In this document: positions 34,047 through 43,334 of the stretch, piece by piece
Numbering within the stretch: position 1 is the first letter of the stretch
Layout: every line of letters starts with the position of its first letter
DNA from: Verrucomicrobiota bacterium
GTDB lineage: Bacteria > Verrucomicrobiota > Verrucomicrobiia > Limisphaerales > JADJPG01
Direction of reading: 5' to 3'
Assembly: GCA_016713365.1 (NCBI GenBank)
Contig: JADJPG010000021.1
Span: 1-64,000 of the forward strand
DNA length: 64,000 nucleotides
Made by a program: the position numbers and the translations under genes
Notes under the pieces: generated by a model
Database searches by the model: none
The model's input: only the letters and a program-made list of their open reading frames with translations
What the model was told of the DNA's origin: nothing

Positions 34047-35189
34047 TCAAATCTTCAGGTAGTAGAACACGACCGAGAAAACACCGTCCGCCAACACGAT
34101 GAGCACAATGCCGCTGACCACCGCGCTCGTGGTCGACAATCCAACCGCGCTCGCGCCCGTCTTGGTCTGCAATCCACGCAGGCACCCAATGCCCGCCACC
34201 AGCACGCCGAACACAATCGCCTTCGCCATGCCGCTGAACAGATCCTTGAGCTGCACCGCACCCAGCACCTCCTGAACATAAGTCACCAGCGGATAATCCA
34301 TCGACAGCAACACCACTGACCCGCCGACGAGTCCCATCAGATTCGCGAAAATCGTCAGCAACGGCATCATGGTCACCGCCGCAATCACCCGCGTGACCAC
34401 AAGGAAACGCACCGGGTCCAAGCCCATCGTCGTCAGCGCGTTGATCTCCTCGTTCACCTTCATCGTCCCGATCTCCGCCGCAAACGCCGAGCCAGATCGT
34501 CCCGCCAGAATAATCGCCGTCATCAATGGCCCCAGCTCGCGCAGCATCGAGAGCGCGACGAGATCCGCGACGAATATCTCCACCCCGAACTGACGCATCG
34601 GCACCGCGGATTGAAACGCCATGATCAAACCCATCAGGAAGCTGATCAGCGCCACGATCGGCAGCGCGTTCACTCCAGCATTCTCCGCCGCCAGCAACGC
34701 ATCGCGCCAACGCACTTTCCCCGGATGCCGTGCCGCGAGAAACAGCGCCACCGCCAGTTCCCCGATGAACTGCACGAGCGCCGACATGTCCCGCCAGACC
34801 TGGTTTGCCGCTCTGCCGACTTCCTCCGGAAGCGCCTTCGGAGTCGGCTTATCAACTCGGACCTCCGTCATTGCTTCCACTACAAACTCGTCGAGCAAAA
34901 CCTGAAACTCCGGCTTCAATCCACGCACATCAACGGCAAGCTTTCGTTCCACGGCCTGACGCCGCAGTTCCACAATCAGCGCGATGCCCGCGCCATCACA
35001 GTAATCCACCGCCGAAGCATCCACCTCCAGACGTCGAAGAGCCGGCTCCGAAACGGAACGCACCGTCCGCACCCAGAGCGGAGCGAGCGTCTGCGCATCC
35101 AGCCAGCCGCCGAGCCGGACCGCCAGCGTCCCGTCACGGAGTGAAATCTCCGCGGTCGCCGCCTTCGCTGCTTCCACTTTGCTCGTCAT
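34047..35189 (-). CDS. mlaE: MlaE-type ABC permease with an N-terminal STAS domain
   Basis: The product has 380 residues. Residues 10-110 form a STAS domain (LEVDASAVDYCDGAGIALIVELRR), the fold of MlaB, here fused to the permease. From about 140 the MlaE domain follows: GRAANQVWRDMSALVQFIGE, AFQSAVPMRQFG and the helix-rich block RELGPLMTAIILAGRSGSAFAAEIGTMKVNEEINAL. The fused STAS likely replaces a separate MlaB. It is the first gene of an operon E-F-D-lipoprotein and diverges from the DUF1501 gene. MlaA and MlaC are absent here. Confidence 0.92.
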   Translation of the reverse strand: MTSKVEAAKAATAEISLRDGTLAVRLGGWLDAQTLAPLWVRTVRSVSEPALRRLEVDASAVDYCDGAGIALIVELRRQAVERKLAVDVRGLKPEFQVLLDEFVVEAMTEVRVDKPTPKALPEEVGRAANQVWRDMSALVQFIGELAVALFLAARHPGKVRWRDALLAAENAGVNALPIVALISFLMGLIMAFQSAVPMRQFGVEIFVADLVALSMLRELGPLMTAIILAGRSGSAFAAEIGTMKVNEEINALTTMGLDPVRFLVVTRVIAAVTMMPLLTIFANLMGLVGGSVVLLSMDYPLVTYVQEVLGAVQLKDLFSGMAKAIVFGVLVAGIGCLRGLQTKTGASAVGLSTTSAVVSGIVLIVLADGVFSVVFYYLKI

Positions 35190-35351
35190 CGGATGTCCCG
35201 GTGCCGACCAGATGGCTCCGGTCTCGGACGGTTTGTAACGACCGCCCCATCACGTGGCCAGCCCGGAGTTGATTTCGTCGAACTCACCGCTTGCCCGAAT
35301 TTTTCGCCACTGCCATCGTCATCAGAAGCACAAATCCACCAGCCCAACGCT

Positions 35352-36731
35352 ATGCTTAATGTCTCCGGCAACGGCTCCATCACCACCTGCGACGGGATTA
35401 CGCGACGCGACTTCCTCCAAGTCGGCACGCTTGGCGCGCTCGGTTTCTCGATGGCGAAGCTCGCACAGGTTCAGGCGCTCGCGTCGCCTGGTAGCGCCAA
35501 AGACAATGGCAAGGCCTGCATCCTCATCTTCAATCTCGGCGCGCCATCGCAGCTCGATCTCTTCGACATGAAGCCGGATGCTCCGCGCGAGATTCGCGGA
35601 CCGTTCAAACCCATCCGCACCAAGAGCGACGCCTTCGAACTGTCCGAACTCCTCCCCCTTCACGCCAAGCTCGCAGACAAGTTCTCGCTCGTCCGCTCGT
35701 GTTACCACACCGCTGCTGCTGTGCATGACACCGGCCATCAAATGATGCAGACCGGCCGGCTCTTCACCGGCGGCATTATCACGCCGCACGCCGGCTGCGC
35801 GCTGGAATTTCTCAAGGGCCGCAAGACCGAGATGCCCGCGAATGTCATCCTGCCCGAGCCGATGGGACCGACCGGTGGCAACATGCCTCACGGCCAGGAC
35901 GCCGGCTTCCTCGGCAAGGCTTACGATCCATTCGCGCTGAACGCCGATCCGTCGAAGAAAGATTTCAAAGTGCCCGACCTGCTCCCGCCGCAAGAGATCG
36001 GCGAGGCGCGTCTGCAACGCCGCCGCGAGCTGCGTCAGGTCGTCGATGACACAGTGAAGAGTTTCGAGGCCAGCGAGAGCGCGAAGCTGATGGACGCGAA
36101 CTTCGCCAGCGCCTATCGCCTGATGACGAGCACCAAGGCGCGCGAAGCCTTCGACCTCACGAAGGAGCCGCTGAAGGTCCGCGAGCGGTACGGCATGACG
36201 CGCTTCGGCCAGTGCTGCCTGCTCGCGCGACGACTCGTCGAGGCCGGCGTGCGCTTCGTCACCATCAATACGTTCATCACCGTCTTCGACGAAATCTCCT
36301 GGGACATCCACGGCTCGAAACCCTTCACCAGCATCGCCGGCATGAAGGACATCGTCGCGCCGATGTATGACCAAGGCTACAGCGCGCTGCTCGAAGACCT
36401 CGTCCAACGCGGGCTGCTCGACACGACGCTCGTCGCGAATCTCTCTGAGTTCGGTCGCACACCGCGCATCAATCCCGCCGGTGGCCGCGACCATTGGCCG
36501 CAATGCTGGACGGTTTATTTCGCCGGCGGCGGCGTTAAAGGCGGGCGCGTCGTTGGCAAGAGCGACGAGATCGGCGCGTATCCGGTGGAACGTCCAATCG
36601 CGCCAAAGGAAATCGTGGCCACCATCTACCACACGCTCGGCCTCGACCTCGACACGCATCTGCCCGGCCCGGCCGGAAGACCGTTCCCACTGGTCGATTT
36701 CGGCACGCAACCCATCCGGGAGTTGTTGTGA
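35352..36731 (+). CDS. DUF1501 domain protein with Tat-type signal
   Basis: The product has 459 residues from the ATG at 35352. TRRDFLQVGTLGALGFSMAKLA is a twin-arginine signal. The mature part carries LIFNLGAPSQLDLFDMKPDAPREIRGPF, the typical start of the DUF1501 family (sulfatase-like alkaline phosphatase fold) found in PVC bacteria next to DUF1549/DUF1553 cytochromes. NLSEFGRTPRIN and GRDHWPQCWTVYFAGGG are family motifs. Its enzymatic activity is not established. The usual partner gene (37762-40023) follows, separated here by a SUKH gene. Confidence 0.9.
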   Translation: MLNVSGNGSITTCDGITRRDFLQVGTLGALGFSMAKLAQVQALASPGSAKDNGKACILIFNLGAPSQLDLFDMKPDAPREIRGPFKPIRTKSDAFELSELLPLHAKLADKFSLVRSCYHTAAAVHDTGHQMMQTGRLFTGGIITPHAGCALEFLKGRKTEMPANVILPEPMGPTGGNMPHGQDAGFLGKAYDPFALNADPSKKDFKVPDLLPPQEIGEARLQRRRELRQVVDDTVKSFEASESAKLMDANFASAYRLMTSTKAREAFDLTKEPLKVRERYGMTRFGQCCLLARRLVEAGVRFVTINTFITVFDEISWDIHGSKPFTSIAGMKDIVAPMYDQGYSALLEDLVQRGLLDTTLVANLSEFGRTPRINPAGGRDHWPQCWTVYFAGGGVKGGRVVGKSDEIGAYPVERPIAPKEIVATIYHTLGLDLDTHLPGPAGRPFPLVDFGTQPIRELL

Positions 36732-36763
36732 GGGCATTGCAGTTACTTTGACCCCATTCAAAC

Positions 36764-37654
36764 GTGAGCTTCTGGTACCAGTTTGACGACGAGAATAAGT
36801 CCAACGACATCAATCATCCTCCGTTGACGGATGACATGTTACGGTCGTTGGAAGATCTCTACAAAGTTCGTTTTCCGAAGAGGCTAGTCGCTCTACTCAA
36901 GGAAAAGAATGGCGGCTACCTGACAGACAAAGAGTTTAAGTTCGATGGCAAAGATTACATGGTGGATTCCATTTCCGGTCTGACGGATCCAGAAGAGTGG
37001 TCGAACATCAAACCAATTGCCCGGATCTTCGAAGGAGAACTTGGAGAATCTGTCCTCCGGGAGCTTAACTCTAAATTCGTAAATCCAGACCTTGTCCTTC
37101 CATTTGCGGACTATGCCGGGCATTGCCTTTATGCCCTCGATTTCAACGACTCTTCTCCAACTGGGGAACCAAGGATAGTTTATCTGGAGATCGAGGGTGA
37201 TGTTGTTGTCAGGAGCCTGGCGGACAGTTTCGACGACTTCCTGAAAGGCCATTACCTCGGCGAACCAACGCCATCAGTGAACTTGGAAGATGTTTCCAAA
37301 GAAACTCTCCTGGTCGAAACCCGATCTGCCGGCCGGCATGTGCATGGCGGCACCGCCTTGGAGTTCTTCAGTTGGGTCTGCGACAGAAAGAAAGAACTGA
37401 TAGTTTTCAGCAAATCGACTTGGGACGGGAAAGTTCGTCTACGCCGTTCGGTGGTTCCGAAGAAATCCTTGGCTCCGGATTTTTGTGAGATTTCCAAGGT
37501 GGAGTACGTGGGTGAGTCGGCCATCCATCAGTTGCACCTTCATGTGGATCCAAATTGTTCATGGGTAACGATTGATGATGCTGAACAGAGCGGAACCGGT
37601 TGGAAGAACACCAAAGGGCAAAGTGGTTTACGACAGTGTTTACTCCCACGATAG
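36764..37654 (+). CDS. SMI1/KNR4 (SUKH) family protein, probably an immunity-type gene
   Basis: The product has 296 residues with a GTG start. The SUKH fold is visible in residues 10-160: SLEDLYKVRFPKRLVALLKEKNGGYL, with the conserved NGG, LPFADYAGHCLYALDFN, and FDDFLKGHYL. SUKH proteins often neutralise contact-dependent toxins, but free-standing members are widespread. The DNA here is visibly more AT-rich than the flanking DUF1501 and cytochrome genes, so gain by transfer is likely. The frame seems to break near 37575-37600, where a second frame continues. No toxin gene is visible nearby. Confidence 0.75.
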   Translation: MSFWYQFDDENKSNDINHPPLTDDMLRSLEDLYKVRFPKRLVALLKEKNGGYLTDKEFKFDGKDYMVDSISGLTDPEEWSNIKPIARIFEGELGESVLRELNSKFVNPDLVLPFADYAGHCLYALDFNDSSPTGEPRIVYLEIEGDVVVRSLADSFDDFLKGHYLGEPTPSVNLEDVSKETLLVETRSAGRHVHGGTALEFFSWVCDRKKELIVFSKSTWDGKVRLRRSVVPKKSLAPDFCEISKVEYVGESAIHQLHLHVDPNCSWVTIDDAEQSGTGWKNTKGQSGLRQCLLPR

Positions 37655-37769
37655 AGACCAGCTTGTTCAACTCTCGAAGCGTATCTTCCAAGACTATCGT
37701 GGCACTCCAACCTCTCTCACCGACGAACTCAACGGGCTTTCGAAGAATCTGGGGATCATCAATGATTAA
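37572..37769 (+). CDS. Small frame following the SUKH gene, probable C-terminal fragment
   Basis: The 65-residue frame overlaps the last 83 bases of the SUKH gene and ends eight bases into the next gene. Its sequence, with VVYDSVYSHDRDQLVQLSKR and an acidic/polar helix, looks like a natural globular tail. It shares the AT-rich composition of the SUKH gene and has no clear ribosome binding site. A one-base frameshift in the SUKH gene is the simplest explanation; a separate small gene is possible. Confidence 0.35.
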   Translation: MMMLNRAEPVGRTPKGKVVYDSVYSHDRDQLVQLSKRIFQDYRGTPTSLTDELNGLSKNLGIIND

Positions 37770-40023
37770 ACGTCGCCAAAGATACTTCCTCCCTTCAGGA
37801 CAACGTGCCGCATCCATCGCAGTAGTCACATGGCTTGTTGCTTCGTGCCTTTGCGCCTTTGTTGCCCCACTCAACGCCGCTGAGTCATCGAACTGGTCCT
37901 TCCGCAATCACGTTCAACCGGTGCTGGCTAAGGCCGGGTGCAGTTCCGGCGCGTGTCACGGAGCAGCGGCGGGACAAGGTGGTTTCAAATTCTCCCTGCG
38001 CGGTTACGATGACGAGGGCGATTGGAAATCGATCACGCGCAGTGCACTCGGACGCCGCATCGTGCTCAGCGATCCAGCGCGCAGCCTCCTCCTTCTGAAG
38101 CCCACCGGCGCGGTGCCGCACAAGGGCGGAACGAAGTTCGAGGTCGGCTCGCTCGAGTATAAGATTCTCGCCGAATGGATCGCCGCTGGTGCACCGCCGC
38201 CGAAGGCGGATGACGCACGCATCACCAAGCTCGAAGTTTCGCCAGAGCACGCGACGCTGAAACCCGGCGATGCGCAGCAACTCACCGTCAAGGCGACGTT
38301 CTCCGACGGGGCGGTGCAGGACGTGACGCGCTGGGCGAAGTTCACCGATGCGAACGCCTCCGTCACCACAGTGGACGAGAGCGGCAATGTGAAGGTCGCC
38401 GGTTTCGGTGAAGGCGCCATCACCGCGTGGTTTCTCAGCCGCATCGCCATCGCGACGATTACCGCGCCATACACGAACAAGGTCGCGCCCGATGCCTTCG
38501 CGAAAGCGCCGCGCCGAAACTTCATCGACGACGAAGTCATCGCGAAGCTGCGCGAGCTGAACATCCCTCCATCGCCGAGAGCCACGGATGAAGTCTTCAT
38601 TCGCCGCGCGTTCCTGGACACCATCGGCGTGTTGCCGACCGCGGAGGAAGCTCGTGAGTTCGCCAACAACAAGGCCGCCGACAAACGCTACCACCTCATC
38701 GATTCCCTCCTCGCCCGCCCGGAGTTCGTGGACTACTGGAGCTACAAGTGGAGCGACCTGTTGCTCGTGAACAGCGAACGCCTCCGGCCCGCCGCGATGT
38801 GGAGCTACTACAACTGGATTCGCAACAACGTCGCCGCCAACACGCCGTGGGATCGCTTCGTGCGCGACCTCGTCACTGCGCGCGGCAGCACGCTGGAGAA
38901 CGGCGCGGCGAACTTCTACGCGCTACACGAAGACCCGCCGAACATGGCCGAGACCACCTCGCAGGCGTTCCTCGGCATGTCAATCAACTGCGCGAAGTGC
39001 CACAACCATCCCATGGAGAAGTGGACCAACGACGAATACTTCGGCTTCGCGAATCTCTTCGCACGCGTGCGCTCCAAGACCGGCTCCGGCGACGGCGAGA
39101 AGATCATCTTCGCGGCGAGCGAGGGGAACATCAACCAGCCGCTGACGGGGCGACCGCAGAAACCCAAGCCGCTCGACGGCCACGCCTTATCGATCGACGA
39201 TCCAAATGACCGCCGCGCCGCCCTCGCCGACTGGCTGACCTCGCGCGATAACACCTACTTCGCCCGTGCCATCGTGAACCGTGTCTGGGCGAACTTCTAC
39301 GGCGTCGGGATCGTCGAGAAGGTCGATGACCTGCGCATCACCAATCCCGCGAGCAACGAGAAGCTGCTCAGCGCCGCCGCGAACCATCTCGCCGATCAGA
39401 AGTTCGATCTCAAGGCGCTCATGCGCGCCATCCTGCAGAGCGAAACCTACCAGCGCAGCAGCGTGGCACTGCCGGAGAACGCCGCTGACCAGCGCTTCTA
39501 TTCGCGCTACTATCCGAAGCGCCTGATGGCCGAGGTGCTTCTCGACGCCTACTCGCAAGTGACCGCTGTCCCGACGGAGTTTCGCCTCGACCTTCGTAAC
39601 CAGAATCGTGGCATCGGCGAGAAGTACCCGGCGGGATTGCGCGCGCTTCAACTGCCGGACACGCGCGCGTTCAACTACTTCCTCGACACGTTCGGGCGTC
39701 CCGACCGAGTGAAGACGTGCGAATGCGAACGCACCGCCGAACCGAGCATGAGCCAGGCGCTGCACATCGCGAACGGCGACACCGTGAACAAGAAACTCGC
39801 CGCGAAAGACAGCATCGTGGCCAGACTCCTCGGCGCAGATTTGTCCGACGAGAAGCTCATCGACGAAGCCTCTCTCACGAGCCTTTCGCGACTGCCAACC
39901 CCTGCGGAGAAGAAGCGCTTCCTCAAAGCGCTTGCCGGCACGAAAGACGGCGAACGTCGCGCCGCGCTGGAAGACATCTTCTGGGCGATGCTCAGCAGCC
40001 GGGAGTTTCTGTTTAATCACTGA
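37762..40023 (+). CDS. Exported DUF1549/DUF1553 cytochrome-type protein with a bacterial Ig-like domain
   Basis: The product has 753 residues from the ATG at 37762. A signal peptide (SIAVVTWLVASCLCAFVAPL) precedes a cytochrome-like segment with AGCSSGACHGAAAG. A Big_2-type Ig domain follows at about 155-235 (ITKLEVSPEHATLKPGDAQQ). DUF1549 contains PEFVDYWSYKWSDLLLVN and a CxxCH in INCAKCHNHPMEKW. DUF1553 covers the C-terminal third (LADWLTSRDNTYFARAIVNRVW). Such proteins occur with DUF1501 genes in PVC bacteria, presumably in periplasmic polysaccharide or sulfate-ester metabolism; no reaction is proven. Confidence 0.9.
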   Translation: MIKRRQRYFLPSGQRAASIAVVTWLVASCLCAFVAPLNAAESSNWSFRNHVQPVLAKAGCSSGACHGAAAGQGGFKFSLRGYDDEGDWKSITRSALGRRIVLSDPARSLLLLKPTGAVPHKGGTKFEVGSLEYKILAEWIAAGAPPPKADDARITKLEVSPEHATLKPGDAQQLTVKATFSDGAVQDVTRWAKFTDANASVTTVDESGNVKVAGFGEGAITAWFLSRIAIATITAPYTNKVAPDAFAKAPRRNFIDDEVIAKLRELNIPPSPRATDEVFIRRAFLDTIGVLPTAEEAREFANNKAADKRYHLIDSLLARPEFVDYWSYKWSDLLLVNSERLRPAAMWSYYNWIRNNVAANTPWDRFVRDLVTARGSTLENGAANFYALHEDPPNMAETTSQAFLGMSINCAKCHNHPMEKWTNDEYFGFANLFARVRSKTGSGDGEKIIFAASEGNINQPLTGRPQKPKPLDGHALSIDDPNDRRAALADWLTSRDNTYFARAIVNRVWANFYGVGIVEKVDDLRITNPASNEKLLSAAANHLADQKFDLKALMRAILQSETYQRSSVALPENAADQRFYSRYYPKRLMAEVLLDAYSQVTAVPTEFRLDLRNQNRGIGEKYPAGLRALQLPDTRAFNYFLDTFGRPDRVKTCECERTAEPSMSQALHIANGDTVNKKLAAKDSIVARLLGADLSDEKLIDEASLTSLSRLPTPAEKKRFLKALAGTKDGERRAALEDIFWAMLSSREFLFNH

Positions 40024-40433
40024 GCGGGCGCGTCTTGGTCGGAGCGCCGAACTCCGATTCGGCGCGTTGGTGGTGTTGGGTAGCACCTGACTCGCGAACA
40101 TGAGAATCTTAGCGAATCGACCTTGGGCAGAACGGCATTTTGGACTGCTGGGACATGTCCCAGCTTTTCCTGCACGGTGGGAAGACGCAGATCAATCGAA
40201 ACAGCTAACGGTGCAGCCAAAGCTGCGTTGTGCCGCCGCAGTCCACATGCGGCGAGAAGTAACGCCTTGCGAGAATTCAATGTCCTCGTCCCGAAGGGAC
40301 GAGTGAAGCATTCTGTCGTCCCTCCTGGACAAACGCCCGCCGCAATTCCCGAATAACGCTACGCTACGGCCAGTTCCTCACTCTTTCTTTCGTGACAGCC
40401 CTGATCGTTCGCGCAACAACTGACTCCGTCACC
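40024..40433. other. Intergenic region made of palindromic remnants, no gene seen
   Basis: The 410 bases hold a single arm of the dispersed repeat (GGAGCGCCGAACTCCGATTC at 40041-40060 and onward), the perfect palindrome CTGGGACATGTCCCAG (40148-40163), and other short inverted segments such as CGTCCCGAAGGGACG. No open frame is convincing in either strand. The region appears to be a patchwork of repeat debris. Confidence 0.5.
40041..40064. repeat. Single arm of the dispersed palindromic element
   Basis: GGAGCGCCGAACTCCGATTC followed by GGCG. The same sequence with one change is at 43133-43157, and relatives of it form both arms at 13598-13659 and 46925-46989. Confidence 0.7.
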
Positions 40434-40580
40434 ATGAAACATCCCTTCGCATACCGCGTCTTCTCCACGCTCGTCGCTACCCTGCTCTCCGCCGCCGCGC
40501 TGCTGGCAGCGGAACAACCCCTCCCGCGCTCCACGCCGGAATCCAGGGCGTATCTTCCGCTGCGCTGTTGGGTTTGGTGA
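40434..40580 (+). CDS. Serine hydrolase (beta-lactamase family), N-terminal signal part (apparent frameshift)
   Basis: From the ATG at 40434 the frame encodes a clear signal peptide (YRVFSTLVATLLSAAALLAA) and EQPLPRSTPES. It then leaves the family and stops. The next frame begins with QGVSSAALLGLVNTLDEKI, a sensible continuation, if one base is restored in the CC run near 40544-40545. This piece and the following one therefore form one exported serine hydrolase of about 500 residues. Confidence 0.75.
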   Translation: MKHPFAYRVFSTLVATLLSAAALLAAEQPLPRSTPESRAYLPLRCWVW

Positions 40581-41944
40581 ACACGCTTGATGAGAAGATC
40601 GACGGCATGCACAGCGTCATGCTCGTGCGCCACGGCGAGGTGATCCTCGAAGGCTGGTGGAAACCGTATGGACCGCAGCACAACCACGTTCTCTACTCGC
40701 TCAGCAAAAGCTTCGCCTCCACCGCCGTGGGCTTCGCCGTCGCGGAAGGCAAGCTGACCATCGACGACGAACTGTTGAAGTTCTTTCCCGGCGACGCCCC
40801 AGCCGAACCTTCCGGCAACCTCAAGGCCATGCGCGTGCGCGACATCTTGACGATGTCCACCGGACATCAGGATGAACCGCCGGTCGCCCCGGATAAAATT
40901 TCCGCGAAGTCCTTCCTCGCGCAGCCCGTCCCACATCTGCCCGGCACGCACTTCAAATACAACACGCCCGCCACCTTCATGCAGTCCGCCATCGTGCAGA
41001 AGGTCACCGGCCAGACCGCTCTCGATTACCTGCGTCCGCGTCTCTTTGAACCGCTCGGCATCGCCAATCCCGTTTGGGACACGAACTTCGAGGGCGTTTC
41101 GCTCGGTGGCTACGGACTGCGCGTTCGCACCGAGGACATCGCGAAGTTCGGCCAGCTCTATCTCCAGAAAGGAAAGTGGAACGGCAAACAACTCCTGCCC
41201 GCCTCGTGGATCGAACAGGCCAGCGCGCGACAAGTCTCCAACGGCAGCAATCCCAAGAGCGATTGGAACCAGGGCTACGGTTTCCAATTCTGGCGCAGCC
41301 GCAACAACGCCTACCGCGGCGACGGCGCGTTCGGCCAATACTGCGTCGTGTTGCCCGACCAAGATACCGTCGTCGCCATCACCAGCGGCGTGAAGGACAT
41401 GCAAGCCGTGCTTAACGTCCTGTGGGACCAACTCCTCCCCGCCCTGGCGCCGAAAAAGATGAAAGCCGACCGCGCTACGCAGAAACAACTCACCGACCGC
41501 CTCGCCGCTCTCGAAATCAAGCCCGCCGCCGGCGCTGCATCATCTCCGCAGACAAGCCGCCTCGCCAACCGCACCTATACGTTCCCGGTGAACGATCAAA
41601 AACTCGAGAGCGTGCAACTCGCCTCAGCTCCGAACGGCGAACTGAACCTCGCGATTCGCGTGAACGGTCGCGACGCGAAAGTCGCCTGTGGCCACCGTCA
41701 GTGGCGCAAAGGCCGAGGTCCATTCGCCGGCGGTTACCTCGCGGACTTCCCGGATGAACCACTCGCCGGCACCTTCGGCTGGACGGCGGATGACGCGCTC
41801 CAGATCAAGATCTGCGCCGTCGAAACCCCCTACCATCTCACACTGAAACTCAAGTTCGCCGACGACAACCTGACGCTCGACAGCGAAACGAACGTCGGCT
41901 TCGGCGCAACCAAGCGCCCAACGCTGAACGGCAAGGCGCAATAG
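40568..41944 (+). CDS. Serine hydrolase, class C beta-lactamase/EstB-like (main part)
   Basis: The frame encodes 458 residues. MLVRHGEVILEGWWKPYG and YSLSKSFASTAVGFA carry the S-x-x-K catalytic motif (SLSK) of the beta-lactamase/transpeptidase superfamily. FKYNTPATFMQSAIVQ supplies the Tyr motif, and GYGFQFWRS and YRGDGAFGQYC belong to the third motif region. The last 120 residues form a beta-rich extra domain. Without its upstream signal part it would stay in the cytoplasm, so the frameshift is probably artefactual. The likely role is esterase or peptidase, not resistance. Confidence 0.87.
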   Translation: MGLVNTLDEKIDGMHSVMLVRHGEVILEGWWKPYGPQHNHVLYSLSKSFASTAVGFAVAEGKLTIDDELLKFFPGDAPAEPSGNLKAMRVRDILTMSTGHQDEPPVAPDKISAKSFLAQPVPHLPGTHFKYNTPATFMQSAIVQKVTGQTALDYLRPRLFEPLGIANPVWDTNFEGVSLGGYGLRVRTEDIAKFGQLYLQKGKWNGKQLLPASWIEQASARQVSNGSNPKSDWNQGYGFQFWRSRNNAYRGDGAFGQYCVVLPDQDTVVAITSGVKDMQAVLNVLWDQLLPALAPKKMKADRATQKQLTDRLAALEIKPAAGAASSPQTSRLANRTYTFPVNDQKLESVQLASAPNGELNLAIRVNGRDAKVACGHRQWRKGRGPFAGGYLADFPDEPLAGTFGWTADDALQIKICAVETPYHLTLKLKFADDNLTLDSETNVGFGATKRPTLNGKAQ

Positions 41945-42047
41945 CGTGCTGCCGGCATCTTGCCGGCAGGTACGACGGGCGACTCCCGTTTCCGCAACCA
42001 ATCTGCCGACTGGTTGACTCACTTGCCGGCGAGACGCCGGCAACACG
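41943..42047. repeat. GCCGGC palindromic repeat cluster
   Basis: AGCGTGCTGCCGGCATCTTG followed by CCGGCAGG (41943-41970) and TTGCCGGCGAGACGCCGGCA (42023-42042) are palindromes built around TGCCGGC. A related copy, AGCGTGCTGCCAGCATCCCG and onward, occurs at 50181-50207. The first copy overlaps the stop codon of the serine hydrolase. Confidence 0.7.
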
Positions 42048-42109
42048 TTGCCGCAGCAAAAAGACTTCCGACCCGGCGCGCGTTTCGCCTACTGTGCGGT
42101 CCACGACCG

Positions 42110-43123
42110 ATGTCGAATCGCATCCACGTCCTCATCAACGGCGAGCAGTTCGGGCCCTACCCGGAGTCGGAGTTCCGACTGCACTTCGCCGAGCGAAAGA
42201 TTCTCAAGACCGATCTCGCCTGGCGCGAAGGCCTCGCCGACTGGCTGCCCGCCACCGAAATGATCGCGTTGCTCGATGCCGAACGGGTCGCCGCTCCAGT
42301 CCTTCCGCCGCCCGCTCTTTCCGCATTCGACACCACCAAAGCCGCCGCCGAAAAAGGTGATGCCGACGCTCAGTTCAAGCTCGGGCTCATGCTCGACAAA
42401 GGCGACGGTGCGCCGCTTAACCACGTTGAGGCCGTGAAGTGGTGGCGCAAGGCCGCCGAGAAGAATCACGCTCGCGCTCAGTTCCAGCTCAGCCTCGCAC
42501 TCGAAGCCGGACGCGGTGTCGTCGCGAACGAAGCCGAGTCACTCCAGTGGCTTCACGCCGCGGCGGAAGGCGGTCTCGCGGAAGCTCAATATCTCCTCGG
42601 GCGCAAACTGGTGAACGGCCAGGGCGCGCCGCAGAACGATGCCGAAGCGGTGAAATGGTTTCAGAAAGCCGCCGCGCAGAATCACGCAGTGGCGCAATGC
42701 TCCCTCGGCTTCATGCACGACCACGGCCGTGGCGTGACGAAGAGCGAGGCCGAGGCGGCCAACTGGTATCGCAAGGCTGCCGAACGCGGTGATGCCATCG
42801 CGCAGAACAACCTTGCCATGCTCCTGAGCGCCGGCCAAGGCGTGCCAAAGAACGAATCGGAATCCGCGCAGTGGTTCCGCAAGGCCGCTGAACAAGGCGT
42901 GCCCGGAGCACAAACGAATTTCGGTCTGCTGCTGGCGCGCGGTCAGGGTGTCCCGCAGGACTATGTGGAGGCGTACAAGTTCTTCAATCTCGCCGCCGCG
43001 CAAGGTCACGCGAACGGCGCGAAGAATCGCGACCTCATCGCCGCGGAAATGACGAAGGACCAAATCGCCGAAGGCCAGAAACGCGCGACGCTGTTCTCGC
43101 CGAAACGCGAACCGGGTCTCTGA
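42110..43123 (+). CDS. GYF_2-domain protein with Sel1-like repeats
   Basis: The product has 337 residues from the ATG at 42110. Residues 4-55 resemble the GYF_2 domain (HVLINGEQFGPYPESEFRLH and LAWREGLADWLPATEM). From about residue 75 six Sel1/TPR-like repeats of 36 residues follow, each of the type A-x-QxxLGxMLxxGxGVPxNxxEAxxWxxKAAExG. Sel1 repeats mediate protein interactions. No signal peptide is seen. The frame upstream of 42110 belongs to repeat DNA. Partner and function are unknown. Confidence 0.87.
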   Translation: MSNRIHVLINGEQFGPYPESEFRLHFAERKILKTDLAWREGLADWLPATEMIALLDAERVAAPVLPPPALSAFDTTKAAAEKGDADAQFKLGLMLDKGDGAPLNHVEAVKWWRKAAEKNHARAQFQLSLALEAGRGVVANEAESLQWLHAAAEGGLAEAQYLLGRKLVNGQGAPQNDAEAVKWFQKAAAQNHAVAQCSLGFMHDHGRGVTKSEAEAANWYRKAAERGDAIAQNNLAMLLSAGQGVPKNESESAQWFRKAAEQGVPGAQTNFGLLLARGQGVPQDYVEAYKFFNLAAAQGHANGAKNRDLIAAEMTKDQIAEGQKRATLFSPKREPGL

Positions 43124-43132
43124 CCAATGGGC

Positions 43133-43157
43133 CGGAGCGCCGAACTCCGATTCAGCG
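43133..43157. repeat. Single arm of the dispersed palindromic element
   Basis: GGAGCGCCGAACTCCGATTC is followed by AGCGC. It is nearly identical to 40041-40064 and lies just after the Sel1 gene. Confidence 0.6.
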
Positions 43158-43173
43158 CATTACGCCTTCGCTT

Positions 43174-43273
43174 CACAGAAGAGAACGAAGGAAACGAAGT
43201 CGGAACGGTTGTAGAGACTCGATTTGGAAGTCGCCGCTATTCTTCGTTCTCTTGGTTGCCTTCTATTCTTCCG
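43174..43273. repeat. Imperfect inverted repeat of AGAGAACGAAG type
   Basis: AGAAGAGAACGAAGGAAACG (43176-43195) and its imperfect inverted partner around CTTCGTTCTCTTGGTTGCC (43241-43259) face each other between the Sel1 and WD40 cytochrome genes. This looks like a dispersed non-coding element; only this copy is in the window. Confidence 0.4.
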
Positions 43274-43334
43274 CAGGTTGAATCACTCAGGATTTTCGCT
43301 CGGCAATGCATCGGAGCGTCTCTAGTTTTCCGTC

